Source: Isoetes taiwanensis
Taxonomy: Eukaryota > Streptophyta > Lycopodiopsida > Isoetales > Isoetaceae
Direction: 5' to 3'
Assembly (NCBI GenBank): GCA_021234155.1
Contig: JAJEKV010000005.1
Coordinates: 11,925,287 to 11,989,286, forward strand
Length of the DNA stretch: 64,000 nucleotides
A program made the translations under genes and the position numbers. The notes beneath the pieces were generated by a model, which searched no databases, was not told where the DNA came from, and saw only the letters and a program-made list of their open reading frames with translations. Positions 21,315 to 31,884 of the stretch are shown one piece after another. Numbering within the stretch: position 1 is the first letter of the stretch; each line of letters begins with the position of its first letter.

Positions 21315-22320
21315 TTGCAAAGGCCTCTCGCCAGACTCATCCTTTGGGCACAACTTAACACAATCAACCTGCAAGTGCATAATCCCAGGCACACGACATC
21401 TCAGCTCAATTTCTTCGAGCTTCCTAGAAGCCATGTCCTTTTCCTTACTGGCAATCCTTGTACCCGGTGCTGGAGGCAAAGTTACCTTAGTGGCTTTTCT
21501 TGATGCCTTGGTAGTTGGTGGAGCAGTTTCAGTCACCAGGCCTGCCTTGTAATAATTTCTTTTGGCTTTCTTTTTTTTTGGCCTCTCCACCACCAACCTC
21601 AAACTCTTCCTCCTCAGATTCGGATTCCGAAGGTTCATCTTCATCCACTGTTGGCAACTCAACAGTTTCTGATATTCTGGGGAGGATTAGCTTGGTAGGA
21701 GATGGCATGGCATCCTTTAGCAGCTTAGTAGGAGGTGCGCTTGAACTTAACAGAGGATCCTTGGTCAAAAGAAGATCTTTTAGTATAGAAAGAAGATCCT
21801 GCAAACAAAACCTATGATGTCATAGACCAAACATGTTGGTAAAGTCTTTTCGTGCAGGAAAATAACACTTACAATTTTACTCTTCATTCTTGCCTGAATG
21901 TAGCCTTGCATATCTTCCGGAGAAGACAAACTCAGCTTAAAAAATGAACTATCCACAGAATATATATGTTGACTGCCCTTGGTGGTGGTCGTGCACTTGA
22001 TGTGGTACATACCAAACAGCTCAACATCTACAAGCCTGCCACATCTTCTGAAGCTTTCTAGATCCTGTGTTTGCTTGCCGGTCTCAGAACAAATGTATAA
22101 ATATAAAAAATGCGCAGTTGCTGGTTCACCGGTGCCCCTGACAAGCAACCACTGCTGATCCTTACAAAAATAGGAGCCATCATCGGCCTCCTCAAAATGC
22201 TGCTGACTTGGAGCCGAAACATCCTGAATTGGATCCTTCGGCGTTCTCCTCTTCTTGGCGACCTTTTGGGAGGATGCACCTGCATCATCCTGGCTACCCC
22301 GTGCAAGGTTTCTCTTCTTA
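21315..22320 (-). pseudogene. N-terminal exons of the ParB-methyltransferase gene
   Basis: Exons 21873-22320 and 21315-21798. The upstream one encodes a basic start (KKRNLARGS, KKRRTP, possibly nuclear) and a compact domain (SYFCKDQQWLLVRGTGEP, HFLYLYIC, LFGMYHIKC) that I cannot name. The second encodes a Ser/Glu-rich acidic stretch, a basic stretch and RVPGIMHLQVDCVKLCPKDE, which leads in phase 0 into the ParB-like exon and would suit the strand before the ParB core. A run of nine A residues (21571-21579 on this strand as T) moves the frame by one. All splice sites are GT-AG. Confidence 0.6.
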
Positions 22321-22421
22321 CTGAAATATGAAGAACAGTAAAGAAAAGACATCATTTGCCTAGCCAACCAATTCAACCAATTCAATAGTGACAGGCATAC
22401 TACGAAAGAAAAGCTTTCTGT

Positions 22422-22738
22422 CTATGCGCGCATAGGCAAAGCTTATGGAAAAAGCTTTGTGTCTATCTTGGCGCGATATAGGCGAGCTTATAAAAAAAGC
22501 TTTGTGTCTATGCGCGCCAGGCGAGCTTATGAAAAAAAGCTTTGTGTCTATCGCATAAGATAGGCAGAGCTTCTGGAAAAAGCTTTGTGTCTATGCGGCG
22601 CGATAGGCAAAGCTTATGAAAAAAAAGCTTTGTGTCTATCTTGCGCATAGGCAGAGCTTACTGAAAAAAGCTTTGTGTCTATCTTGGCGCGATAGGCAAA
22701 GTTCTGAAAAAGCTTTTGTGTCTATCTTGGCAAGATAG
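22422..22738. repeat. Palindrome array 2: eight degenerate units
   Basis: Unit starts at 22422, 22463, 22508, 22548, 22591, 22636, 22679 and 22722, 40-45 bp apart. Only the first unit is the exact CTATGCGCGCATAG. Others have one or both arms replaced, for example CTATCTTGGCGCGATAG, CTATCTTGCGCATAG and CTATCTTGGCAAGATAG. The spacer is itself repeated and palindromic (caaagctt..aagctttg). Lies in an intron or the leader of the leftward gene. Confidence 0.88.
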
Positions 22739-22919
22739 GCGAGCTTAATTTAAAAAGACTCAAACCAAACAAAACATACCTAGAACCGAGGAAGAAGGCC
22801 AGAAATACTTAAGAAATTGACATTTTTAATCGTTTTGGAGGCAGCCAAAACAAGCAAATAATGCACAAAAAAAAATTAAAAGTGAGCTAATTACGTAGCA
22901 GCTAAGATCTTGACGTACC

Positions 22920-23038
22920 TTCCACCTGCCATTTGTTGGCGTGTTGTCTATCGACTTCTTATAGAATTCGATAGGTAAAAAAGTGGAGTAAGTGTGAAGG
23001 CGAGGTCGAAATACCAGGGAGCTTTGGCCCGTATGCAA
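22920..23038 (-). CDS. Possible first exon of the ParB-methyltransferase gene
   Basis: ATG at 23038 opens 39 codons (MHTGQSSLVFRPRLHTYSTF start) ending at a good donor (AAG|gtacgt). It is placed where a first exon would be expected, next to the divergent promoter. The phase does not match the exon beginning at 22320. A 28-base candidate exon at about 22757-22784 does not solve this, so the 5' structure is open. Confidence 0.35.
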
Positions 23039-23426
23039 ATGTGCCCTTCTTTCCTATTTATTGTCTATGTTAGTACTTGGATATTCTCTATGACATTATA
23101 CATGAAGAGTGTAGCGTAAATTTCATGCAGTCCTTTATGGAGTGTCAAGCCCACACAAAGTCTCTTCGTCTTCCCCGCTCTTCCTTTACACTTTTGTATC
23201 TTATCTTGTCTTCCTTCGCTTGAGCTATAGATGTTATTAATACGTCTTCCCTGTGGTCAAGTAGGTAACAGGCTTATCTCTCACAGTAATTTTTGATATC
23301 TTGTCTATGCGCGCATGGGCAATGAGAGTTCACCTTACACCCGGGCTATGCGCGCATAGGCAAGCTACTATTATTTCTATTTTAATTAGTTAGTGTACTT
23401 CCTTACTTAGTACATGCATAGTAGGT
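23039..23426. promoter_or_regulatory. Shared divergent promoter region with a palindrome pair
   Basis: The gap between the two divergent genes. It holds CTATGCGCGCATGG at 23305 and CTATGCGCGCATAG at 23346, again 41 bases apart, with a spacer unlike that of any other array. This placement would suit a regulatory protein-binding site, which is inference. Confidence 0.6.
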
Positions 23427-24761
23427 GTGGTGCATGTTTGTTTCGAAACGTGTATTTGTCCATTTGCGGCATGGACGGCAGCCACTCAAGAAATAGTTTT
23501 CTATCTCCGCTTTGCGAATCTTACATTATTGCCTCGAGGCGGGTTCAAAGACACCCCTGACAAAAGCAAAGAAGACGAAGATTTACGTGATAGTCCATCT
23601 GGAAGCTTTGTTTCTCCGTCGCCAATACAGTTAATGCGCGGGTCTACCTCCTTTCAAACTCCTTCACCAACACACATTCTACAGCGTTCTTCTGTGTTTA
23701 GAACACCATCTCCCTCACTCCGACAAGATGTTTCCTCGGCCTCACCTACTCACACGACCCACTCAATTTTTGAAACTCCTTCACCTCTACAGGAATTGCA
23801 CCGTTCCTTGCAAAACATAATTGATTCTGTAGAGAGACCTCTTCAACAAGGAAAAAGGCCCCCTCGTTAACCCAAAGGGTCGCTGAGGATGACCTACAAA
23901 TGTTAAGGAGGAAATCTAGAACATTGTTTCCATGTTCCTCGGTTGAGAGCGAGAAGGTCAACGACACAACTATTGAAGACGAGCCTGTTTGTACTCCAGA
24001 AAGACCTATCATAGGCTCCAGCCAGAACAGAAGCCCCGCAGAGCTTGACGCAGAGAAATCCATACAGCAGTGCAAAGAGATTTAAGAGGGACCCTACAGT
24101 AAGGGCATTTAGGACAGTATTGCGAAATCGGTTGATGGGACTAACTTACATGAGGCGACTAAAGGCGTCCCGGCTTGTTGTCAAAAGAAGTGTATAATGA
24201 ACTTCCCTTTTTCGTCCTTAAGGCAAACAAGACAATCCTTCTTGTCTATGTCTAAAGGTGACCAGGAATCCTACCTAGCATATCACGTGAGGCCTGAACG
24301 AGGCGACGGTTTTTCATACTACGTCTTGAATGTAACTGTTTGCCAGCTGGCTTTCAAAAGAATACATGCTATTGGAAGTCGTCGCATGTCAAGGGTACAA
24401 AAACGGTTAGACAGAAATCCATGCATTGACGACTACTGTCACCCTAAGAAAGTAGTTGGTGTGCACTGCTTGGAAGCAAAAGCATGGTTGGTGGGCTTCT
24501 TTGACTCAAACTGTGAGCGACTACCCAACAGTCCTGTTCATCATCTTACGGGCAGCATTACCAAGAAAGAAGTCTACATCATGTACAGAGATCTCTTCCA
24601 GTCTTCAAGTCAGTCGTTCATATCCTACTCTTACTTCTTAAGATTGTGGAAGCAAGAATTTAATCTTGTTAGGATCCCAAAAAGGCACCGGTTCTCAGTA
24701 TGTTCTACATGTTCTGTATTGAAGGAGAAAAGGTCCATGGCAAAGAATCTTCCCGAGAAAA
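23427..24761 (+). pseudogene. DDE transposase gene, N-terminal part
   Basis: The first 150 residues after ATG 23427 are Ser/Pro/Thr-rich with a TPSP repeat (SFQTPSPTH, VFRTPSPSL, IFETPSPLQ). A C5 run near 23862 shifts the frame into RVAEDDLQMLRRKSRTLF. Further shifts near 24080 and 24190 lead into a conserved block: YYVLNVTVCQLAFKRIHAIG, HHLTGSITKKEVYIMYRDL, SYSYFLRLWKQEFNLVRIPK, then a CSTCSVLK zinc-like pair. This layout precedes the catalytic core in the transposase-like family typified by DGMDQ and GHTHxxID motifs. The exon ends at a good donor (A|gtatgt, 24762). At least three frame shifts, so probably inactive. Confidence 0.7.
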
Positions 24762-24795
24762 GTATGTTCTTTGATTCAAAGTACTGTTCCCATGT

Positions 24796-25127
24796 CTATG
24801 CGCTCGTAGCACAGGTTAACTAGATTTGTCTTTTGTCTATGCGCCAGATAGCAAGGACTCGGTCTATCTTGGCGATAGCGTGCTTCCTATTTTCTGTCGT
24901 CGCTTGTCTATGCGGCGCATAGCATGCTTCCTATTTTCGACGCCATATGCTATGCCAAGATAGCATGCTTCCTATTTTCTGGTCGCTTGTCTATGCGCGC
25001 ATAGCATGCTTCCTATTTTCTGGTCGCTTGTCTATGCGCGCATAGCATGCTTCCTATTTTCTGGTCGCTTGTCTATGCGCGCATAGCGAGAAACTAAATA
25101 CGTGTCATTGTGTCTATGCGCGCATAG
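24796..25127. repeat. Palindrome array 3 in a transposase intron
   Basis: Exact copies at 24991, 25032, 25073 and 25114 are each exactly 41 apart. Upstream are degenerate copies at 24796, 24837, 24864, 24908 and 24950 (41, 27, 44 and 42 apart). The spacer is mostly catgcttcctattttctgg plus tcgcttgt, unrelated to the spacers of arrays 1 and 2. The array fills most of the intron 24762-25170. Confidence 0.93.
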
Positions 25128-25170
25128 CAAAGCAAGTGACTGTGATATTGACAAATGTCTTTGGTTGCAG

Positions 25171-25628
25171 ATCAAATAACTCAACAATTACAGGAACACA
25201 GAGAGGCTCAAGCCCTAGAAAGAAAGAAGCTTGCAAAGCACAGAAAAAAAGCTTTGGAGAGGCCTCTTGAATACATGTCTGTGGTAGTAGATGGCATGGA
25301 TCAAAAGAAGACGTCCCTTCCTCATTTTATAAATGTTCCTAAGGATTTAGATGAAGCTGACTTCTTGAAGTTGCATCTAGTTGGTGCTTTAGTTTTTCAG
25401 GGCGTGGTTAAGTGCAGAGTATTTTTGACGTACCCAAATATACACAGTGATCCTAATCTCACGGTCACAATACTGAACAAGATTCTTCTGGCAACGGAGA
25501 AGTTGCCTTCAGTGCTCTACATACAGCTAGACAATACAAGCAGGGAAAATATATAAAAACCAAGTTCTATTTGCCTACTGTGCAATGCTGGTCCAGTTAG
25601 GTATCTTCCGAAAGGTCAAGGTTGGCTT
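25171..25628 (+). pseudogene. DDE transposase, catalytic core first half
   Basis: The exon starts after ttggttgcag and joins the previous exon in phase. It encodes EHREAQALERKKLAKHRKKAL, then the first catalytic-type motif VVVDGMDQKKTSLPHF and the second YIQLDNTSREN. A 4-base insertion in a TA-rich spot near 25552 shifts the frame, and the sense then runs LFAYCAMLVQLGIFRKVKVGF up to the point where the CACTA element enters (25628). The gene resumes at 33247. Assigning Asp in DGMD and QLDN as DDE residues is inferred from conservation in the family. Confidence 0.8.
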
Positions 25629-26100
25629 CACTACAAGAGGATAGCCATTTTTCATCACTTTAATATCACCTAAAATTTCAAAAAGTATTAAGTGATATAA
25701 ATAATGATATTCAAAGTACAGTGACACTACCAATGATAAGATTCTATCATCTATTGCATCATCAACATCGTCATAAATTCGGTCAACAATTATATCAGTA
25801 TATCTTACTGACAATATATGTGTTACTAATAGCGTCATGAATAATATCACATATTGCATCAACTTTAACATCATTTATTACTCCAATAATGTTAATGACA
25901 ATATAAGTGTTATAGCTTATGGCAGTTACATTATCACCCATAGTTTCATATATAGTATCACATATTGACAATATTATATCAGTGCTAGCATATGACGCTA
26001 TATGTGTCGATAATAGCATTATGGATATCATCACAACTCACATCACTCTTACTATCAATACTTGTTGTAATTTTGATAATGATAATACAAGTGTTAATGC

Positions 26101-26376
26101 TTATGACAATTGTAATATCATTTGTAATTCTTCAAACTCCCATAGACAAAGCACACAAAATAATATTATTAGAACAAGAAAGGAGGAGGAGGAGGAGGAG
26201 GAGGAGGAGGAGGATTTGAACAAAAGCTTGAAAATTTGTGAAAAATACATTAGGAATTGATTATGTTGTTATTATGATATGTGAGATTCATGTAAATTGA
26301 ATGATATGATATGATTATGGGAAGTCAAGTACAAATTCGTGGAGATTCCCTTTAGGGATATACTGTGCATGAGCAG
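26101..26376. repeat. CACTA internal direct duplication, copy 1
   Basis: From ttatgacaattgtaatatca to gtgcatgagcag, nearly identical to 27123-27392. It contains a (GGA)n run, longer here (26182-26212) than in copy 2. Confidence 0.9.
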
Positions 26377-27122
26377 TGAAAGAAAGAGTCAGATCAAATT
26401 GTTGGAATTTGAAGGCTAGAAACTCAGAAGACATATTCAGGACTGGGCCTCATTGAACTAAGGGAACATTTATTCGATCTGAATGATCCTAGATGTTCCT
26501 AAGTTACAGAGAAAATTGTGTATACAGAAGAATAAAGAGAATATGAAACTTACATGAAATCTGAGAAGCAATGGTCAAGAAATGTGCCTTGAGTGTCTCT
26601 TTGAGGCAGTTCTCCTTCCTCCTCACTTGCTTTGTAACATTACCATTCTTTTAATATATTGATGACACAGTTCTTCAAAAAAAAAAAAAAAAAGTGCCTT
26701 GAGAATATTTATTTGACACAATAGTCCTAAATATTCTAAGGTCGATATTGTGATTAAGGATAAAAGACTTCTATTTTAATATATAGGGCTCGGTCCAATC
26801 TTTTGAAGCCAAGCGAAAGTTCAAACAGGTCGGCAAGGCTGAACCGCCGGACCTGTGTAAATAAAACAAAGAAGCATTGTAAAATAGGTTATCTGGAGTA
26901 ATCGAAATAAGGTTTGTGGTTATTGACATTATTTTATCATTCTATACCATATGGTCTGTAGCTCTAAATCGATATATGATCATATTCAATGCTTTGTTAC
27001 TTGATATTTTGGATATATCGTTTTAACTTAACTATTTGAGAATTGGAAGGTGATATAAACTTAATGGTCTATGCAAACTTGGTGCTTTGAGACTAACCGT
27101 GAATATTGTTTCAAAATCAAAC

Positions 27123-27392
27123 TTATGACAATTGTAATATCATTTGTAATTCTTCAAACTCCCATAGACAAAGTACACAAAATAATATTATTAGAACAAG
27201 AAAGGAGGAGGAGGAGGAGGAGGTGGTGAGTTTGAACAAAAGCTTGAAAATTTGTGAAAAATACATTATGAATTGATTATATTGTTATTATGATATGTGA
27301 GATTCGTGTAAATTGAATGATATGATATGATTATGGGAAGTCAAGTACAGATTCGTGGAGATTCCCTTTAGGGATATACTGTGCATGAGCAG
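27123..27392. repeat. CACTA internal direct duplication, copy 2
   Basis: The second copy of the 26101-26376 block, about 1 kb downstream in the same orientation. Confidence 0.9.
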
Positions 27393-28127
27393 GACTTAAA
27401 TAGTAGTGGATGCAAGGACCCAATTAGTTTTGGGTTTCTCAATTTGGTATTGTGAAAGAAGGGTTTCGAACATTCAAATAGATTTGTTTTTTGGAGGTTG
27501 GTAGCATTGGGAATAGAGATAGCTGCCCCTATGACCTTGGCTAGGGTTTGCATATGCTATATTATGGTGACAAATTCTATAATGGTTTTGATAAAAGTTC
27601 AAAGACCATATTCTTTGGTCAAACATGCTCGTAAAAAATGGTTTGGCAAAACCATGTGAGCTTTGTTGAAGAAACATGGCACTAGAAGCTTATCATTCAT
27701 CAGATGGATGAAGACAACAAAACCTCCTGATTTTAAAGCATTTCTATCGTACCCAAACTTGAAGCATGACCCAAACTTACAAGTTTCCAAGTGGTTTCCA
27801 ACAATTGGCCAGGAACGCTCGGCATCGTTGCTACTGTATTATAATATTTTGAAGGTTTGGATTATTTTTTGGGAAAATTGTAAAATTCCCCTATATTTTC
27901 CTCTAATTGTAAAAGCTTTAGTTGTCTGCACTTGCCACTTTCTACACAAGCCACACTACTTACAAACCATTTCTATGATAAGGACATGAACAAAGCTGAT
28001 TCCAATTCTATTCCGTCTCCCTATACAACAGATTTTGCCTTCAAGCTAAATCCATCATATATTATGAAGTGATTTCTTTTTAGAATTCCTCAGAGATGTT
28101 GGGCGATCTAAAGTAAAAAAGATGTTC
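27393..28127. other. CACTA internal DNA, no gene recognised
   Basis: Short frames only. 27663-27800 (plus) reads RWMKTTKPPDFKAFLSYPNL and could be a degraded exon, but I cannot assign it. Confidence 0.3.
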
Positions 28128-28365
28128 AATCTAGTGTGGTTTGGCAAAGCAGATGAGCTTTCAAAGTTAGCCTGAATATGGCAGATATCTATAAAGGCAT
28201 GTTTGCATTGTATGTGGCTGTCTGTGTGTCCACTATGACGTAGCCAAAGTCCTCATTCAATATGGTGCTGATGTCCACTTCACCTATGTGGAGGGAGGCC
28301 CATTGGATGAGACCGCTATGCAGATAACAACGAATCCATAGTTGAGCTCCTTCTATAACACCGCA
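28128..28365 (+). pseudogene. Captured ankyrin-repeat gene fragment
   Basis: Reading in two frames gives GKADELSKL (about 28146), then HYDVAKVLIQYGADV, GGPLDE, and after a shift DNNESIVELLL. The spacing and the HxDVAKxLIxxGADV, GxxPLD, NNxxIVxLLL pattern are those of consecutive ankyrin repeats. Several shifts and stops. Host origin is inferred, as it has no role in CACTA biology. Confidence 0.7.
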
Positions 28366-28639
28366 CAGAGGATTTGATCTACCTAATGATAAGGACCATT
28401 ATTTGACCAATTGACTTCAGGTACTACCGAAACTACTGTCGTGCTGCAAACAAATTATATCGGAATCATATGAATCATTGCAAATTCTTGCTATTAATGA
28501 TTCCCAATGCATGTGATTTACAACTACAATTTGATAATATAGGGGCATTTTTATAATTTTTATATAATTTACCCTTATTTTGTTTATGTTAATTCATTTT
28601 GTGTTCAAGATTAAAACTTTAGGGTTAACTAAATTGCGA

Positions 28640-28975
28640 AAAAGAAAGATTGGAAAGGGGCGACGTTAGGGTATGCAGCCGAGACTGGTCGATGCAGAAC
28701 ATATTGGCTTCTCCAATCAATTCGACAGTAGACATAGCAAATCCGGAGCAGACAGGATTAAGCAGGTCGATTGGCTGCCATGATGGTCGCTGGATCTTTT
28801 GGAGCAGAGATTCTAGGATCGGAACTGTAAATTTGGATCTGGTAAGCCTTGTTTTCTGTTTTTTCCCTTGTGTGGATGCAATTGGCAGGACCCAAGAAAA
28901 CGATGGCTGCTAAGATATTTAAGCTGACCAGTGAAGCTGTTGAAGACTTGTTGCTATGCTATTCAAGTAGGTACT
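28640..28975 (+). pseudogene. Exon-like captured sequence, source unknown
   Basis: 28650-28850 is open (ILASPINSTVDIANPEQTG, HDGRWIFWSRDSRIG) and ends at a good donor (CTG|gtaagc). After an 'attggcag' acceptor a second exon-like piece reads KTMAAKIFKLTSEAVEDLLL. I do not recognise the gene. Confidence 0.35.
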
Positions 28976-29165
28976 CAAAGCAAAATTAATTTCGTTGGAT
29001 ATAATACAGTGTTGTTAAGACATGTTTGTGAATGGCAATAAGATATGCCATATAAGGCGGTAAGTTAAGAATGTAAGTTCACTGGATAAAATATGCCATG
29101 ATCTTAACTGGAATAAAAAATTCTGTCCTGAGTTTATCTTCATGCATCACATTGCTTGAGACAGA

Positions 29166-29900
29166 TTTCAGCCTGGGTGTTGTTTACACGACATTCGTCA
29201 GCTGGGTTGAGGACACGGCTCCTGTTTTCACGCGAGTAGCATGGCGGTTGATTTAGATAAGAAGATTGAAATATTGCTATGAAGTTTGTCGATCTATAAC
29301 AGTTTTGTTGTCCTTATATGTGCAGAATGATCTTCATGGATGGGGCATGGGCTTTAAACTTGGATATTGTGCACAGGTTAAAGGCTTTCTCTAGTCCTTA
29401 TAAGCTAGCAATAATTGTCAATAGTGATGATTGAGCTAATGCTACAGGGGAGAGGTCACACATGTATGTGTAATAGATAGTGAGTACATTGCTCATTGCG
29501 GAATACCATGACTAGGAGGTTCTAAGTCTAAAGTGAAAGAGACTATTTTATGCGTACTTGTTAATTATATTTTTACTAACTTGGTTTAAAGTTTGTGCAG
29601 GTATCTGGCCATGATGCAAGATCAGAGGTTAGGAACTTACACATTCCCCCATTGTCTTCTTTTTCTGTTCCTAGCAGGCAGAAAAATACACTTTTTTAAA
29701 TCTTGTTACGTCTCAAGCACAATGCAAGATTAATGTGGATAGAATCAAGAGCTTCTTTAGATGACTGGGCGCTGTGATTTTTGCAGGATTGACAACATTC
29801 ATATGTAGAACTATCTATTTTCTCTCAACGGTGGCAAAAGACTGTGAAAGATGATAAGTGTTGGAAGGATCCATATATGCATGACCCACATTATGGACGT
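29166..29900 (+). pseudogene. Captured DUF707 gene fragment, several exons
   Basis: Exon-like pieces keep order and splice-like borders: VEDTAPVFTRVAWR (about 29205-29246), NDLHGWGMGFKLGYCAQ (29325-29376, followed by gt), VIDSEYIAHCGIP..LGG (29468-29520), SGHDARSEVR (29602-29632), and IFSQRWQKTVKDDKCWKDPY (29815-29875). These match, in order, the C-terminal half of the plant DUF707 family (proteins annotated as lysine ketoglutarate reductase trans-splicing related), whose function is unknown. Stops and a shift show it is dead. Confidence 0.8.
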
Positions 29901-30869
29901 TAAAGAACAGCTAAACACTAAATGAGCTACAGTACGCGCAGTACAGAAAAACTAAACACCAAATGCGTCAGGAAGAAAGCATTGTTGGCAGAAATTTTGT
30001 TGCTATTCTTTTGCATTAAAGACCCAGCAGAGGTTCCATTCTTTGTGCTGGGATCTTCGAGAAATGTTTGTTTGGAATACTTGAATCTTCTTCATATAAT
30101 TTTTTTTGCTTGAGCAATAACCTTTTGGTTTTATAAATCAGAAGCTGTCTGTACTTATTATTTTTATTTGCAATATTTAATATTATAGAAATAACCAATG
30201 CTTTAATAAATGATGTACAAATGGTACTGGAATCCTTGTTGACATTATATTTGAGATGGTATTATACTTGCGAAATTATATTTGATACAATTACGGGCTA
30301 ACTCGTAACAATATGTGACATTATACTTGACGTTAATAATGATATAATCGTAACCTCCACGTGGTATTATATGTGGCATTGTCAATGATGCTATATCTGA
30401 TACTAATCATGATAGAAAGGATGATACAAAGATGTCGCTTGTGTTGACATTATGAGTCATTTAATTATAGCAATACAGATGATGTCATAGCTGACACTAT
30501 TATAGCGCTCGTGGTGACATTACGAATGATGTAATTATTACAATACATGTGATCTTGTAGGTGACAATAATATGTAGCATTATAACAGGGGGTTAACTTT
30601 TGATATTTTATACGCTTTTCTATATGGTTTTTCTATGATTTTGTTGCTGTATTCGAGTGCGCATACTAAATAGTATTTCTAGAGTGCATCAATTTTTAAC
30701 CGTTGATTTGCGAGACTGTGATTTCTCTTTTGATTTCCACCCTTAAAAAAAATCTAAAGTTACAAAAACTTTAGGGCTACAAAAACTTTAAGGCTTTAGG
30801 GTTTGTTTAGGGCGTGCTCTTGAGTGATAGGAAGGATGATAAAGTTGAGGATTTTATGGGGGGGCTTGG
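29901..30869. other. CACTA internal AT-rich repeat DNA
   Basis: 30200-30600 is a run of short, related motifs (gacattat, gatgtaattat, ggtattatatgtggcatt) resembling the subterminal regions. No gene recognised. Confidence 0.5.
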
Positions 30870-31800
30870 ATGAAGCTGGAGCTTGGATTATAGGCCGCAG
30901 GAAAAGTTTTGCAACATGGCATTCGAGACGCGTGACCCTTCAGGCTTGAGGATTTTGCGGCCGGATCTGGGAGCTCTTTGGAGCTCCAAGGATGGGGATG
31001 GCCTGCTTTGGTCAAGTATACGAAGGCGCTGCAGATCACTGAGAAGGAGAAGGCGCTGCAGATCACTGAGAAGGAAAACGATGTGGGCTATTTTGTTACC
31101 AAGTTCAAGCTCATGCTAGCGCCTGATTATGATGCGCAAAATCTTCCTTGTGGATTATCTGCCTGACTACCTAAGATGCATGTCTGAATTTGCCATGGAT
31201 AAAGGACAGGTATGGGAATCATCTGAAAAAGTCTAATGTTCAGTGATGTGTAACTGTGCCTGCAATGTGGGATTAAAAGGCTAAGCACAGAATGAAACTC
31301 TGCTGCGAAATGGCTGGAATGTTCCATGGCAAATACTGCAGCGACATTGGCCCCAGCCCACATCCGCTGCGCATAGTTCTTGAACCACAAGCCGCTTCTA
31401 TGTATTGCCAGGGAAGATTGCATGAAGTTCCTTTAAAATCTGGTGATAAGTTTATGGTTGTGGATATAGGCGGAGGCACTATTGACCGAATCAGTAAATC
31501 CATTGAGAAATTGACAGGCCCCAGCTCAGATGACGGAATTGGTTGGGACGTACCCTGCAAGCTTGCATCTGCTTGGAAAGCATCCGATCGATCAAAGCTG
31601 ATCTTCAAACAGGACGATGAATACGAAGAGCTGGATCTAACTCCACAAGTTGTGCAACAATTTTTTGACACTGAAGCGCAAAAGACCATTTCTTTTATTC
31701 GCAATCAACTGAGATTGTTACAAGGAGGAGAGAAATGCAAGTGTTTGCTTGTAGTTGGGGGCTTGTCAGAAAACAGTTACATGATATATATTCAACAGGT
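30870..31800 (+). pseudogene. Captured HSPA12-like (HSP70-family) gene fragment
   Basis: Plus-strand pieces read WGWPALVKYTKALQITEKE (with a 30-bp internal duplication at about 31025-31080), FVTKFKLMLAPDYD, YLPDYLRCMSEFAMDK, VTVPAMWD (then an in-frame stop) KAKHRMKLCCEMAGM, LRIVLEPQAASMYC, FMVVDIGGGTIDR and LLVVGGLSENSYM. The DIGGGTID phosphate-binding motif and LEPQAAS mark the actin-like ATPase fold, and the spacing is that of HSPA12 relatives rather than standard HSP70. The last exon ends CAACAG|gtaaac and is followed by an acceptor-like site before the ACT-repeat fragment, so a chimeric transcript is possible. Confidence 0.8.
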
Positions 31801-31884
31801 AAACCAAATTGTACCCTTTGCTCCCTTTCTTTCCATTTTGCATGCATGGATTAGTTTCTGGACTAAGGGTCTAATGTTGTATTA

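Noticed and set aside
19909-25127. CRISPR-like array (14-bp repeat, 27-bp spacers)
   Set aside because: Repeats are short perfect palindromes, spacers are repeated within an array, there are no cas genes, and the context is a plant nuclear transposon.
25919-26260. 113-codon frame ending in a Glu run
   Set aside because: A reading of AT-rich subterminal repeats and a GGA microsatellite.
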